DNA of 64,000 nucleotides from JAYWDA01 sp043747555 (GTDB lineage Bacteria > Bdellovibrionota > Bdellovibrionia > Bdellovibrionales > Bdellovibrionaceae): positions 21,349 to 85,348 of the forward strand of contig JAYTOY010000081.1 of NCBI GenBank assembly GCA_043747555.1, in the 5' to 3' direction. The notes beneath the pieces are model-generated. The model made no database searches and was not told the origin of the DNA. It saw only the letters and a program-made list of their open reading frames with translations. Made by a program: the position numbers and the translations under genes. Shown piece after piece: positions 32,535 through 41,385 of this stretch. Position 1 is the stretch's first letter. The number at the start of each line of letters is the position of its first letter.

Positions 32535-35333
32535 TTAATGTTTGTTGCTAGCATTTTTGCTGGGCCAAAGTTCGGTCCATGTAGCCGAAGCCGAACTGCT
32601 ACGAACTTCATTCAGTACTTGCTCGCGAACAATTGTTTTTTCTAATGCAGTGTCTGCTAAAACTTTTCCACAAGCTTCGACAACACTTTCAGCATCAATG
32701 CCGTGAAAAGCATAAATTTCAGGGGGACGGCCGCATTTAGAATGTTTTCTAACGGCACAAGATTCTTGGCGAACTCCGACAATGGAACCCAAATTATCAA
32801 GCAGGCCAGCTTCGCCGTCATGGACACTGACAATCGGAATTCGCTTTCCTGCAACTGTTGTCATCTCGCCACTTGAAACTTCGTCTTTGCGGTGCAAATA
32901 CAAATCGCCGCTGACGCCTAAAACATTTTTCATATAGTGGTAGTCGTTTTCATGGGCTTGAATTCCGCACAGCAAATCTGGTGATGTCACAACAATGACG
33001 TTGGCATAAATACCATGCGCTAATAAAGCTTCAGAAGCTTTAATGGCTTCTGTTGTCAGGGAACCCATCGCAAAAATATTAACAACATTATCGCCGGGTT
33101 CAAAGCCTGCGTAGCCCCGGTGATCAATAAGGTGATAGCCACCTTGCAAAACTTCTTCACGAATTTGATTCATCATTGAAGCTTCGTCGATATTTTCGAC
33201 TTCCGCTTCATTCACAGCACCATTCATTGCAAATTCAGTTCGATGTAATAACGTTCCAAAGGTCAAATTTTTGAATCGAGCCTGGCGTTTTAAGTGTGTT
33301 GTAAAATCTTTTTGTTCCACTCCACGAGTCACACATCGAATCAAGACACCGTTACGTCCTTGGTTATCACCCAAGAAATGACGTCGAAGGCTTTCGACAA
33401 AAATCCAATCCAATTCTTGGCAGAAAAAAGGCTCCCAAGTGATTTGATTAGGAATTTGAAAATCTGATTTCCAACCATGCTGAGCTCCTTCCGGAGAAAG
33501 CGTTACTCCTGAAGGCGTTCCAATACAGAAAAAGCTCGATTTCCAATACATATTATAAAAATACTGATCATGGGCGCGTTTAATAAAAAAATCATAAACT
33601 GTCATCAGGGGCATGATCGGAATTCCTAAGGTATCACGAATTTTTCCGAAAGAGCCGACGCAGGACATGACATTGCACTCAGCAATTTCAAATCTTAAAA
33701 AGCGATCAGAGACGTCTTCACCTGGAACTAAGTCAGGAAGTTTTGTATCTTTAACGCCGTATTCAGTTTCGATATCATCAACCTGGATAGCGCCAAAGAT
33801 TTTCCCATCCATGGCTGGATTCAAATTTGTTGAAGTTCCCACGTCGGGCGCCATTGAAATAAAAAGTTCAGATGGGGCTTTCCAGGCCTTTTCGCTTTCT
33901 GGTAATGCTTTTTTCTTTTCATCGGTGTTTGCAATTCGAGTGAGCTTTGCTGTTAACTGTCCCAGCATCCATTGCGTGTGAGGAAAACTTGCCATTTTTA
34001 AGTTAATATCCAATGAAGTTGGCATCGCCCACTGATTGAATTTATCTAAAAATATTTTTTGATTTTTATCTTTTAAAGAATGTTGTGCTTTAATTTCTTT
34101 TAACAAACTATCACCGCGATCTTTAAGAAACTTTCCTTCAAGCGACGTTGGGGAAAAGCGTTCAAATAATTTATCACCCTTGATATTTTGCTTTTGCCTA
34201 AGTTCTTCGACTTCATTTTCACCCGGAAGCGATGAGTGATTGCCAGATTGGGCTGCCGATTTAAGGCCCCAACCTTTTAAAGTATGAGCAACAATTAAAG
34301 TGGGTTGATTTTTGCTTTGCCGACACTCCATCATGGCTTCGATGATTCCAATGATATCATGACCCCCAAAATCACGCAGAGCTTCGAATAATTCTTGGTC
34401 CGTCACGCCATCTAAGAATTTTTTTAAATGAGTGTGATCTTTTAAAATACCTTTTTTTAAGGCTTTCACATCTGAAACAAGCAACAAGGCTTGCAACTCA
34501 TAATCTTCAAGTTCTTTTTCTAAGAAAGCTTGAAATGAAGCGCCATTTGGTTTTTGGAACAACGCTTTTCGTTGAGCGCCGTGGCGAAGCTGAATGACTT
34601 TCCAGCCATTGGCTTCTTGCGTGCGTTGAATACGATCGGCATCGGTGCCGTTCATTATTTTTTTATTTGTGATCCGATGACCATCTAGGGACTGGCGATT
34701 GTAATCGATGATCCAGGTGACGTTTTTAAGTTCGCGTTCGGCAAAGTCCGGCATGGCTTCATACATCGAACCTTCGCGAAATTCTGAATCTCCGACTAAG
34801 GCCCAGAAGTGGGCGTCGGGAACTTCATAGCCATGCTCGCGAGCGTATCTGTAAGCCAATGCCATATATCCCGCTTGAACTGGCGGAATTCCAACAGTGC
34901 CAGAGGGGAAAAAGTTGTGATGATCGCAATCGTAAGCTGAATGGTAAGATTGAAAAACAGGCTCGCCATTTTTTGAATATTTACGAAGTCCCGTCATGGC
35001 AATATCACAGTCTTCTTGGGACATTTTTGACAGATCAGATTTTAAAAATAGATCTAATAAATAATTGTAGGCATGATCCATCGGCGAGGCATGCGGCTTA
35101 TTTGCAATAAAATCAAAACCAGTTTTAGTGACTAAGTGCAAAGCTCCTAGAACGTGAAGTGAGCTTGCACAAGCAGCGGGATGGCCGCCAATCTTTGGAT
35201 CGCCCTTTTCTTTATCGCTGCGATGATTTGCAATATGAATCATCTGCGTTGATAAATACAAAGCCCGGCGAGCGATACTTTCAAGCAGGTCACGGTTCAA
35301 ATTTTTCAAGGATTTTTCCACCGATATCTCCAT
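32535..35333 (-). CDS. aceE: Pyruvate dehydrogenase E1 component, homodimeric (AceE) type
   Basis: A 932-residue thiamine-diphosphate enzyme that decarboxylates 2-oxo acids. AceE-like features are ANHRSDKEKGDPKIGGHPAAC at the N-terminus, HNFFPSGTVGIPPVQAGYM and the TPP site ALVGDSEFREGSMYEAM...DYNRQSLDG. The canonical GDGE of AceE is GDSE here. The transketolase-like Pyr domain (about 480-720) follows. It is slightly longer than E. coli AceE (887). No E2 or E3 gene is nearby, so it is either unlinked from its complex or a related decarboxylase such as one for another 2-oxo acid. Confidence 0.75.
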   Translation of the reverse strand: MEISVEKSLKNLNRDLLESIARRALYLSTQMIHIANHRSDKEKGDPKIGGHPAACASSLHVLGALHLVTKTGFDFIANKPHASPMDHAYNYLLDLFLKSDLSKMSQEDCDIAMTGLRKYSKNGEPVFQSYHSAYDCDHHNFFPSGTVGIPPVQAGYMALAYRYAREHGYEVPDAHFWALVGDSEFREGSMYEAMPDFAERELKNVTWIIDYNRQSLDGHRITNKKIMNGTDADRIQRTQEANGWKVIQLRHGAQRKALFQKPNGASFQAFLEKELEDYELQALLLVSDVKALKKGILKDHTHLKKFLDGVTDQELFEALRDFGGHDIIGIIEAMMECRQSKNQPTLIVAHTLKGWGLKSAAQSGNHSSLPGENEVEELRQKQNIKGDKLFERFSPTSLEGKFLKDRGDSLLKEIKAQHSLKDKNQKIFLDKFNQWAMPTSLDINLKMASFPHTQWMLGQLTAKLTRIANTDEKKKALPESEKAWKAPSELFISMAPDVGTSTNLNPAMDGKIFGAIQVDDIETEYGVKDTKLPDLVPGEDVSDRFLRFEIAECNVMSCVGSFGKIRDTLGIPIMPLMTVYDFFIKRAHDQYFYNMYWKSSFFCIGTPSGVTLSPEGAQHGWKSDFQIPNQITWEPFFCQELDWIFVESLRRHFLGDNQGRNGVLIRCVTRGVEQKDFTTHLKRQARFKNLTFGTLLHRTEFAMNGAVNEAEVENIDEASMMNQIREEVLQGGYHLIDHRGYAGFEPGDNVVNIFAMGSLTTEAIKASEALLAHGIYANVIVVTSPDLLCGIQAHENDYHYMKNVLGVSGDLYLHRKDEVSSGEMTTVAGKRIPIVSVHDGEAGLLDNLGSIVGVRQESCAVRKHSKCGRPPEIYAFHGIDAESVVEACGKVLADTALEKTIVREQVLNEVRSSSASATWTELWPSKNASNKH

Positions 35334-35416
35334 GTATGATTAAGGAATGTATGCTTACCCTTTCATAGGCAGAGGGCAAACCATTGACGCGTGGCAGTAG
35401 TAACGTCTGCCGGCCT

Positions 35417-36343
35417 CTAAGACTCTAGGACAAAATCCCAGCGTATTTTGACAGTTTTATCGGCTTCGATGATGCCTTTAGGTGGATTTGGAAAAGGCGC
35501 TGCCGAACGAAAGGCATCCATGGCGGCATCATCTAAATCGTGAACACCTGATTCGCCTAATATTTGCACGTTCACCAGTTTTCCGCTTTCGCTCAAAATA
35601 ATTAAAAGTTTTGTCGTATGATCTCGGTCAGAAGCGATGGTTCGGCCTTGGCGGAATAAACGAACTAATTTTTCTCGGACTTTTGGTTCCCAATGCTGGC
35701 TCAGTTGACGACGAATGCGCGAATAATAGGTATAGTACTTAAACTCGCGCGCGTTCAGCATCGTCTGCGAACCCTGATCAATATTTTTTATGTAGTCGTC
35801 GGTCTGGCTGACATCGCCACCTTCAACGGATTCGTGATCATCGCCTGCCGTTGTTTTGGATTCTGATTTTTGCTGCCGCTCTTTGATCGCTAAAGGATCA
35901 AATGTAGGATTTAAATTCAATAAGCTAGGCTTTGTTTTTTCATCAGTTTTATTTTTGCTTGGACTTTGCTGGGCCATTTTTAAAGCTTTTTTAAGGGCTG
36001 GTTTTGCGGCATTTTTGAATTCGCCTTTATCTTTTGCCACAGTTTGCTTTTCAACCTTTTGATTTTGAGCACTTAAAAACCGAGTGTCGTCAGGTTTTTC
36101 TTGGTTCTTTGATTTCTCATTTTGCGCAACAACCTGATTTTTAATATTTTCAGTGCGAGGTCGAGTTTTGATTTTTGCTTCAAGCTCAGCCAAGGACGGC
36201 GGCGCCTGAAGATATTCTATAGCCACCGTATTTTGAGGCTGTGGAATCGGGAACTTCATATTGTAGATCAGAATAATCCCAACAAATGCTAGATGGAAGC
36301 AAATGGAAAGGATCAGACCTTCGGTAAAATTCAAAAATCGCAT
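35417..36343 (-). CDS. TonB-family energy transducer-like protein
   Basis: A 308-residue inner-membrane protein. One N-terminal membrane segment (residues 10-28) is followed by a long Lys/Gln/Pro-rich periplasmic linker and a C-terminal TonB-like domain (about 210-305): YYSRIRRQLSQHWEP, then LIILSESGKLVNVQILGESG and LDDAAMDAFRSAAPFPNPP. This domain couples the proton-driven motor to outer-membrane receptors. No ExbB/ExbD genes are in the window, and the linker is longer than in classic TonB. AgmX/GltJ-type motility proteins share the domain and are an alternative. Confidence 0.8.
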   Translation of the reverse strand: MRFLNFTEGLILSICFHLAFVGIILIYNMKFPIPQPQNTVAIEYLQAPPSLAELEAKIKTRPRTENIKNQVVAQNEKSKNQEKPDDTRFLSAQNQKVEKQTVAKDKGEFKNAAKPALKKALKMAQQSPSKNKTDEKTKPSLLNLNPTFDPLAIKERQQKSESKTTAGDDHESVEGGDVSQTDDYIKNIDQGSQTMLNAREFKYYTYYSRIRRQLSQHWEPKVREKLVRLFRQGRTIASDRDHTTKLLIILSESGKLVNVQILGESGVHDLDDAAMDAFRSAAPFPNPPKGIIEADKTVKIRWDFVLES

Positions 36344-36474
36344 GAAGCCCTCAAGAAATGTATCGGCGTTTTGAGGAATGAATTTGAGCGGGAGACGCAG
36401 AATAAGAAGTGGAATTGGAGGAATTCGACCAGAGTCTAGTTTGACTCAAATCGGCCGGCGAGTCATTATGAGAA

Positions 36475-37203
36475 ATGATGAAATTCGATGCATGGTATCT
36501 GAGCGATAAAGGACTTCGCCGAGATAGCAATCAAGATTCTTGTTTGATCAATAAAGACTTAGGGTTATTTATTGTCGCTGACGGAATGGGTGGACATTCT
36601 GGCGGAGAGGTTGCGTCCTCCATCGCTGTCGAGACCGTCCAAAGCATTTTTAAAGATGTCGAGCTACAAAAAAATACTCCCCGCGAAACATTAGCAAAGG
36701 CCTACGAGACCGCCAGTCAAAAAATTTATGACAAAGCAGCCAATGAAAGTCCTGAGCTTGCGGGAATGGGCACGACCATGGTCGTGGCCTGTACTCATGA
36801 AGATACAATTTATATTGGAAATGTCGGGGATTCGCGCTGCTACTTATTTAAAAAGCCCTATTTATGGCAAATCACCGAGGACCATTCACTTGTGAACGAG
36901 CAACTGCGAGCCGGCCTTCTTACAGACGAACAGAGTAAAAGTTTTGTTGGACGTAATGTGATCACTCGAAGTGTGGGTTATGAGCGCGAAGTTCGCCCCG
37001 ATATTTTAGAGCGACAAATTGAGCCCGGAGAAATTTACCTGATTTGTTCAGATGGATTGTCAGGCTTAGTGGCCGATGACAAAATCTGCCAAATTTTGTG
37101 TAATAACTCTCCAGAGAAAATGGCCAAAGCCTGTGTGGACCAAGCTTTGGCCAATGGCGGCGATGATAATGTCACCGTGCTGATTGTTCACTTTCCGAAA
37201 TAA
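36475..37203 (+). CDS. PP2C-type serine/threonine protein phosphatase
   Basis: A 242-residue metal-dependent phosphatase (Stp1/PrpC type) acting on phospho-Ser/Thr proteins in the cytoplasm. Family motifs in order: RRDSNQDSCLI, IVADGMGGHSGGEVAS, GMGTTMV, YIGNVGDSRCYLF, ITEDHSLVNE, YLICSDGLSGLV and GGDDNVTVLIV. All metal-binding Asp residues are present. Two ATG codons in a row begin the gene. It is 12 bases upstream of the M23 peptidase gene and likely cotranscribed. No Hanks-type kinase is adjacent. Confidence 0.92.
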   Translation: MMKFDAWYLSDKGLRRDSNQDSCLINKDLGLFIVADGMGGHSGGEVASSIAVETVQSIFKDVELQKNTPRETLAKAYETASQKIYDKAANESPELAGMGTTMVVACTHEDTIYIGNVGDSRCYLFKKPYLWQITEDHSLVNEQLRAGLLTDEQSKSFVGRNVITRSVGYEREVRPDILERQIEPGEIYLICSDGLSGLVADDKICQILCNNSPEKMAKACVDQALANGGDDNVTVLIVHFPK

Positions 37204-37215
37204 AAAGGATCAGGC

Positions 37216-38220
37216 TTGAATCGCAAAAATATCACACTTTTTATGGTCAGTAATTCCACCGGAAAAACCACGAAGTGGGTGCTGCCCGCAAGCCTGCTGA
37301 AAGCGGCGCTTTTTGTTTCGGCGATTTTATTACTAGCTATCATCGCAGGCTCTGTGGATTATTTTGGCCTCATGGTGCAAGCTATGGAAAACAAGAAATT
37401 GCGAGCTGAAAACGCTCAGCTTAATAAACAGTTTCAATTGGTTGAAAGCAAAGTTAGTTCTTTGGAAAATAGTCTTGAACGGGTAAAGATTTTCACTACA
37501 AAATTAAAATTAATAACCAATGTAGATTCTGAAGATCGAGTGATGAAATTAACAATGGGAGTGAAGCCATCTCCTGGGCAACAAGTTGAAGAGTATGAGC
37601 CCATGGAACAACGACCTCCCGCTGAATCTTTAGCTCAGCAAGATCAAATTATGGCTGATTCAAAGCCTGTCAGCGAGCAAAAAAATGAATTGGTCATTCA
37701 ATCTTCAGATAAAGATTATGTGTCCTTGGTCGTGCGAATTGATAAAGCTGTGCGAGAAACGCAGCTGAAAGAACAAAGTGTGATCGAATTATGGGAAGGT
37801 TTATCAGAACGACAAAGTTTGCTCAATGCGACTCCTAATATCCGACCTTCAAAAGGTTGGATCACTTCAAGATTCGGTTATCGTTTAAATCCGTTCACTA
37901 ATAAAACGACGATGCATGCAGGCTTGGATTTGGCGGCAGCACCGGGTTCTCCAGTTTATGCGCCGGCAGACGGTGTTGTAATTTTTTCTTCCTATGATGA
38001 TAGTTATGGAAAATTAGTCAGCATTGATCATGGTTACGGAGTGACAACACGCTACGGACATAATTCACAGATCTACGTTCACGTAGGCCAGCGCGTGACA
38101 AAATGGGATGTTGTTGCAGCGGTTGGAAATACGGGAAGATCAACAGGGCCGCACCTTCATTATGAGGTGCGGATCAATGGAACGCCGGTGGACCCGGCGA
38201 ACTTTATTCTAGACGAATAA
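37216..38220 (+). CDS. M23 family metallopeptidase, membrane-anchored
   Basis: A 334-residue LytM/M23 protein that cuts peptidoglycan crosslinks or activates amidases. A membrane segment (about residues 26-50) and a coiled coil (55-95, KKLRAENAQLNKQF...) precede the peptidase domain (about 215-330). Zinc ligands are in MHAGLDLAA (HxxxD) and PHLHYEV (HxH), so it looks active. The start is TTG at 37216 with AAGGA upstream. The chromosome context (PP2C upstream, large secreted protein downstream on the other strand) suggests envelope work. Residues 105-165 are low complexity. Confidence 0.9.
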   Translation: MNRKNITLFMVSNSTGKTTKWVLPASLLKAALFVSAILLLAIIAGSVDYFGLMVQAMENKKLRAENAQLNKQFQLVESKVSSLENSLERVKIFTTKLKLITNVDSEDRVMKLTMGVKPSPGQQVEEYEPMEQRPPAESLAQQDQIMADSKPVSEQKNELVIQSSDKDYVSLVVRIDKAVRETQLKEQSVIELWEGLSERQSLLNATPNIRPSKGWITSRFGYRLNPFTNKTTMHAGLDLAAAPGSPVYAPADGVVIFSSYDDSYGKLVSIDHGYGVTTRYGHNSQIYVHVGQRVTKWDVVAAVGNTGRSTGPHLHYEVRINGTPVDPANFILDE

Positions 38221-38228
38221 TGACGCAA

Positions 38229-40535
38229 TCAATATCCACCAGAAACATCACAGTTCATGGCCTTAATTTTTGCAGGCAACATCAAAGCCACTTGCTCAAT
38301 ACTTTTTCCATGAAGCGAAGTCAGTGGAGTTAAAAGACCTTTTGCTGCCAAGCTAACATATGATTCAGGCGGTGGAGAAAATGGATCAGGATTTGATTTC
38401 ATCTTGATATCTAAGTTTGAGCCACGGCAATATTTAACAATACCCTTATCTGTCATGACATCGATCAAAGGATCGATCATATCACAAAATACACCAACAG
38501 AATCCAGGTGATTCGTTGCTTGAATCCAAGTGTCCCATGTGTTCAGCAATCGACGACAAACCATTTGTTTTTCACGAATCGACACTTGATCGCGCATATT
38601 AAAGTTTTTGGCATCCAATCCTTGAAAGTCAGAAGCTCGTCGAAGCGCTTCCATTAACTTTTGATTGATCAAAGTCACCGAATCATTCGAATTCGGACTA
38701 TATTTAAGCAACCGAGCGTTCAAACTGTAGAGGTCCTTTTTGATAACTTCAAAGTTTTTCATCAGTTCTTTGACGCTGCCCTTGTGCATATCTAAAGTGT
38801 AATCCAGCCACTTGTAAACAGGTGGACTTTTAGATGGATCGATATTCCACCAGTTGGCAGCTCCGAATAAAACAGTTCGCAATTCATTCTGGCGGCGATT
38901 TAAATATGATCGCAGAATCGCAGATGACCCAGACACATTTTTCATAACGCTGAAGAGCTGTTGGCCCATTAATTTCTGAGCCGCTACATCTTGAGATTCT
39001 TCTTTCCAAACTCGATATTCAGGATTTTTTAAAAGACTATTTTCCTGGTCTTTCGATATGCTTGCAGCCATCGAACGATAGGTTGAAATAGTGCGGTTGA
39101 GGACACTGATCAAGGACCCTGTCTTTAACGCGCAGTCATTCACGGCAGATGCGTTGGTGAGGGAATCATTTTTAAGTAACAGCAATCCTTCGACAAGACG
39201 TTCATAAGTACTCAATAGACCCGAATAACTTCTTTCAAGGCCTCGGATATCGTAGCCACTCAGAAGGTCGACGCTTTTGATAATTTCCCCAGGGAAGCCT
39301 GTTTCGTTTTTCGCCAACCGAGCCAAGTCAAGACCCACGCTGCAGGCCACTTCTGGGTTTGCTCTGACATCGCCTCCGATTTGACTTGAGATGCGAGATA
39401 ATTCTAGGCTTCCAGATTTTAAAATCTCAGACAATTCGTCAAAACGAGCTTTGTGTGTTTTTGAACTTTCAATTAATGGAGTCAGTCTTTGATTATTTTT
39501 ATATTTTAAATTAAACTCTAAAACTTTTGTTTGAACGTCAGTTGGTAAGTTTGATAAGTCTTTTTGTTGATTGGGCGGCACATTTGGCAGCAAGCCACTT
39601 TCAAAACGTTGAATGTAATTCATTTTTCTTACGATTCGTGAATAGGCACATGTGTTTTGAATAACGGCTTTCCACTGCTCATGATCACTCATATCTACAG
39701 ATCGGCCGTAAGTTAATTTTTGATATTCATTATAAGAACTGGCACCCGCAATGATAGCCAACGAAGCTGCCTTAACTGGTAAAGCCAAAGTAGGAACCAT
39801 CGAAATTCCAAGAAGCGCAAAGGGGCCAAGGCTTGTCACTAAGCTTGATAAAGAGCTTGCAAAACTTGGGTTGGCTGCAATATTTTTTCCGCAATCGGTG
39901 GCTTGGAAGCTGTTGCTTGATAAAGATTGAGTGATCCCATCAATTCCGCCGATAGCTCTTGAAATGCTACTTTCAATGGCGTCGATATTTTCAAAAGCGT
40001 CTTCTGGTTTTTTAAAATAAGGCGCAAGAATTGTGATCGCGTCTCGAATTTTTTGCGTATTGTCGACGACATTTCCCATCGTTTGGGATGGATTACATTT
40101 GATCGTCGAGCGCATTGATTCAGAAAGTCTTTCTAGTGAATTCATCACAGATTCAAGGGCTTTACCTTCAAAGAAGGGACAAGCAAACTCTTCAGCAACG
40201 TCAGCAATCTGAATAGAGGCATTATCAAGTCTAAAGCCACGAATAGAGTTATCCGGAGTGACTAAGGATCTTTTAGGATTGAAAAAATCAAACTCATCAT
40301 TGTGGTTGTTGTTGTTACCACGACTATTATTATTGTTGTTGTTATTGCGATTCCCTTGGTTGTTCTTTTTATTTTTGTAATTTGAATCGGGATTAGAGAT
40401 AAAGCCGTCATCCTCTATAATTCTAGGCATCTGCTGGTTTAAACCGTCATTCGCGGCATGCCCATAGTTTGGCACCATCACGTTTTGCAAGGTCAGCAAA
40501 AAGACCACCACCCCTTTAAGATTAACTCGCCCCAC
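38229..40535 (-). CDS. Large exported protein with Asn-rich segment, unknown function
   Basis: A 768-residue protein with an export signal (residues 1-28) and a striking Asn-rich low-complexity stretch (about residues 53-80: repeats of NNNN, RGNNNN). The remainder is predicted helical with repeated Cys (for example ACPFFEG, TIKCNPSQ, TDCGKN, CAYSRIV, ACSVGLD, KYCRGS and the C-terminal MNCDVSGGY), fitting several disulfides in an exported protein. A hydrophobic segment (about 235-265) may be membrane-associated. The start is GTG with GGGAGG upstream. No family is recognised. It may be lineage-specific. Confidence 0.7.
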   Translation of the reverse strand: MGRVNLKGVVVFLLTLQNVMVPNYGHAANDGLNQQMPRIIEDDGFISNPDSNYKNKKNNQGNRNNNNNNNSRGNNNNHNDEFDFFNPKRSLVTPDNSIRGFRLDNASIQIADVAEEFACPFFEGKALESVMNSLERLSESMRSTIKCNPSQTMGNVVDNTQKIRDAITILAPYFKKPEDAFENIDAIESSISRAIGGIDGITQSLSSNSFQATDCGKNIAANPSFASSLSSLVTSLGPFALLGISMVPTLALPVKAASLAIIAGASSYNEYQKLTYGRSVDMSDHEQWKAVIQNTCAYSRIVRKMNYIQRFESGLLPNVPPNQQKDLSNLPTDVQTKVLEFNLKYKNNQRLTPLIESSKTHKARFDELSEILKSGSLELSRISSQIGGDVRANPEVACSVGLDLARLAKNETGFPGEIIKSVDLLSGYDIRGLERSYSGLLSTYERLVEGLLLLKNDSLTNASAVNDCALKTGSLISVLNRTISTYRSMAASISKDQENSLLKNPEYRVWKEESQDVAAQKLMGQQLFSVMKNVSGSSAILRSYLNRRQNELRTVLFGAANWWNIDPSKSPPVYKWLDYTLDMHKGSVKELMKNFEVIKKDLYSLNARLLKYSPNSNDSVTLINQKLMEALRRASDFQGLDAKNFNMRDQVSIREKQMVCRRLLNTWDTWIQATNHLDSVGVFCDMIDPLIDVMTDKGIVKYCRGSNLDIKMKSNPDPFSPPPESYVSLAAKGLLTPLTSLHGKSIEQVALMLPAKIKAMNCDVSGGY

Positions 40536-40835
40536 TTCACCCTCCCTTTTGTCGAACCCTTAGACGGACCCAGTAATTTTGAAAATCCTTAAACCCACAA
40601 ACCATCCCCAAATCAATCGTCGGTGGGCTTAAAGCGATGTCTCATTCTGACTCATTCAATAAGCAAGGTCCGTACCGTTGAGCGACACCTGATCGACTGA
40701 AAGTTGGATAGATCCATTTTTTTCATGACGGCTGCCTTTTTTTTGGCCGCATCTTTATGAGATTTCGACCCTAGCTGTAAAATAGAAAGGGTGGGGTCAA
40801 CTTGGCCAGGCACGGCCTTTGAAGGTGATTAAGGC
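40536..40835. other. 300-base divergent intergenic region without a gene
   Basis: No coding frame with a plausible start was seen. It has a T-rich run near 40742-40750 and an imperfect inverted repeat, TTAAACCCAC (about 40590) against GTGGGCTTAA (about 40623). It should hold promoters for the Asn-rich protein (minus) and the small secreted protein (plus), but no convincing -35/-10 pair was identified. Confidence 0.5.
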
Positions 40836-41369
40836 ATGAAGATGATCCTTTTCTTAACAGTCTTAAGCACACAAGCCGCCTTCGCCAAGGTGACTGTTCA
40901 GAATACCTCTCCGATTCAAATCCCCCAGGCTCCTACTAATGCTTGGACTAAAGAAGACGTCAGCAAGGTCATTCCAACAGACATGAAAGGATCAGAGGAT
41001 GCAGCTTTTGTTGCGACTCGAATTGGCGACAAGGCTGTGCAAGCTTGGTTCAGCTCACCTCTGGGTAGAAGCTCTGCGGTTGGCCGTACGGCAACGACAG
41101 TACAAGAGAATCTAAAAACAGAAGTGGCTATGAAGTCGGGTGAAGGCGAAGTCGAACACAAGTTCACTTTCCAGGTTTTAGCACTTCAGGCGATCTCTCA
41201 GATTCGTTACTCAGGTTGGTTGAACGCAGCTTTAGATTTCGATGCTCGAGCTCGCGAGACAAAATTGGAATTAACTGAAAAATTATGGACTAATAAAGAC
41301 TTCGTGATTAGCCACACAGCTCGCGCTGATCAAGGTTTAAGTGCTGTGGGTCTTCGCTGGAGCTGGTAA
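40836..41369 (+). CDS. Small exported protein of unknown function
   Basis: A 177-residue protein with a short signal peptide (MKMILFLTVLSTQAAFA). The mature part shows alternating strands and ends in a run of aromatic residues, GLRWSW, similar to the C-terminal signature of outer-membrane barrels, although it is short for a full barrel. The segment KVTVQNTSPIQIP at the N-terminus is unrecognised. It is convergent with purD, with 16 bases between the stops. No domain is known to me. Confidence 0.65.
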   Translation: MKMILFLTVLSTQAAFAKVTVQNTSPIQIPQAPTNAWTKEDVSKVIPTDMKGSEDAAFVATRIGDKAVQAWFSSPLGRSSAVGRTATTVQENLKTEVAMKSGEGEVEHKFTFQVLALQAISQIRYSGWLNAALDFDARARETKLELTEKLWTNKDFVISHTARADQGLSAVGLRWSW

Positions 41370-41385
41370 TTTACTAATGGGTCAC

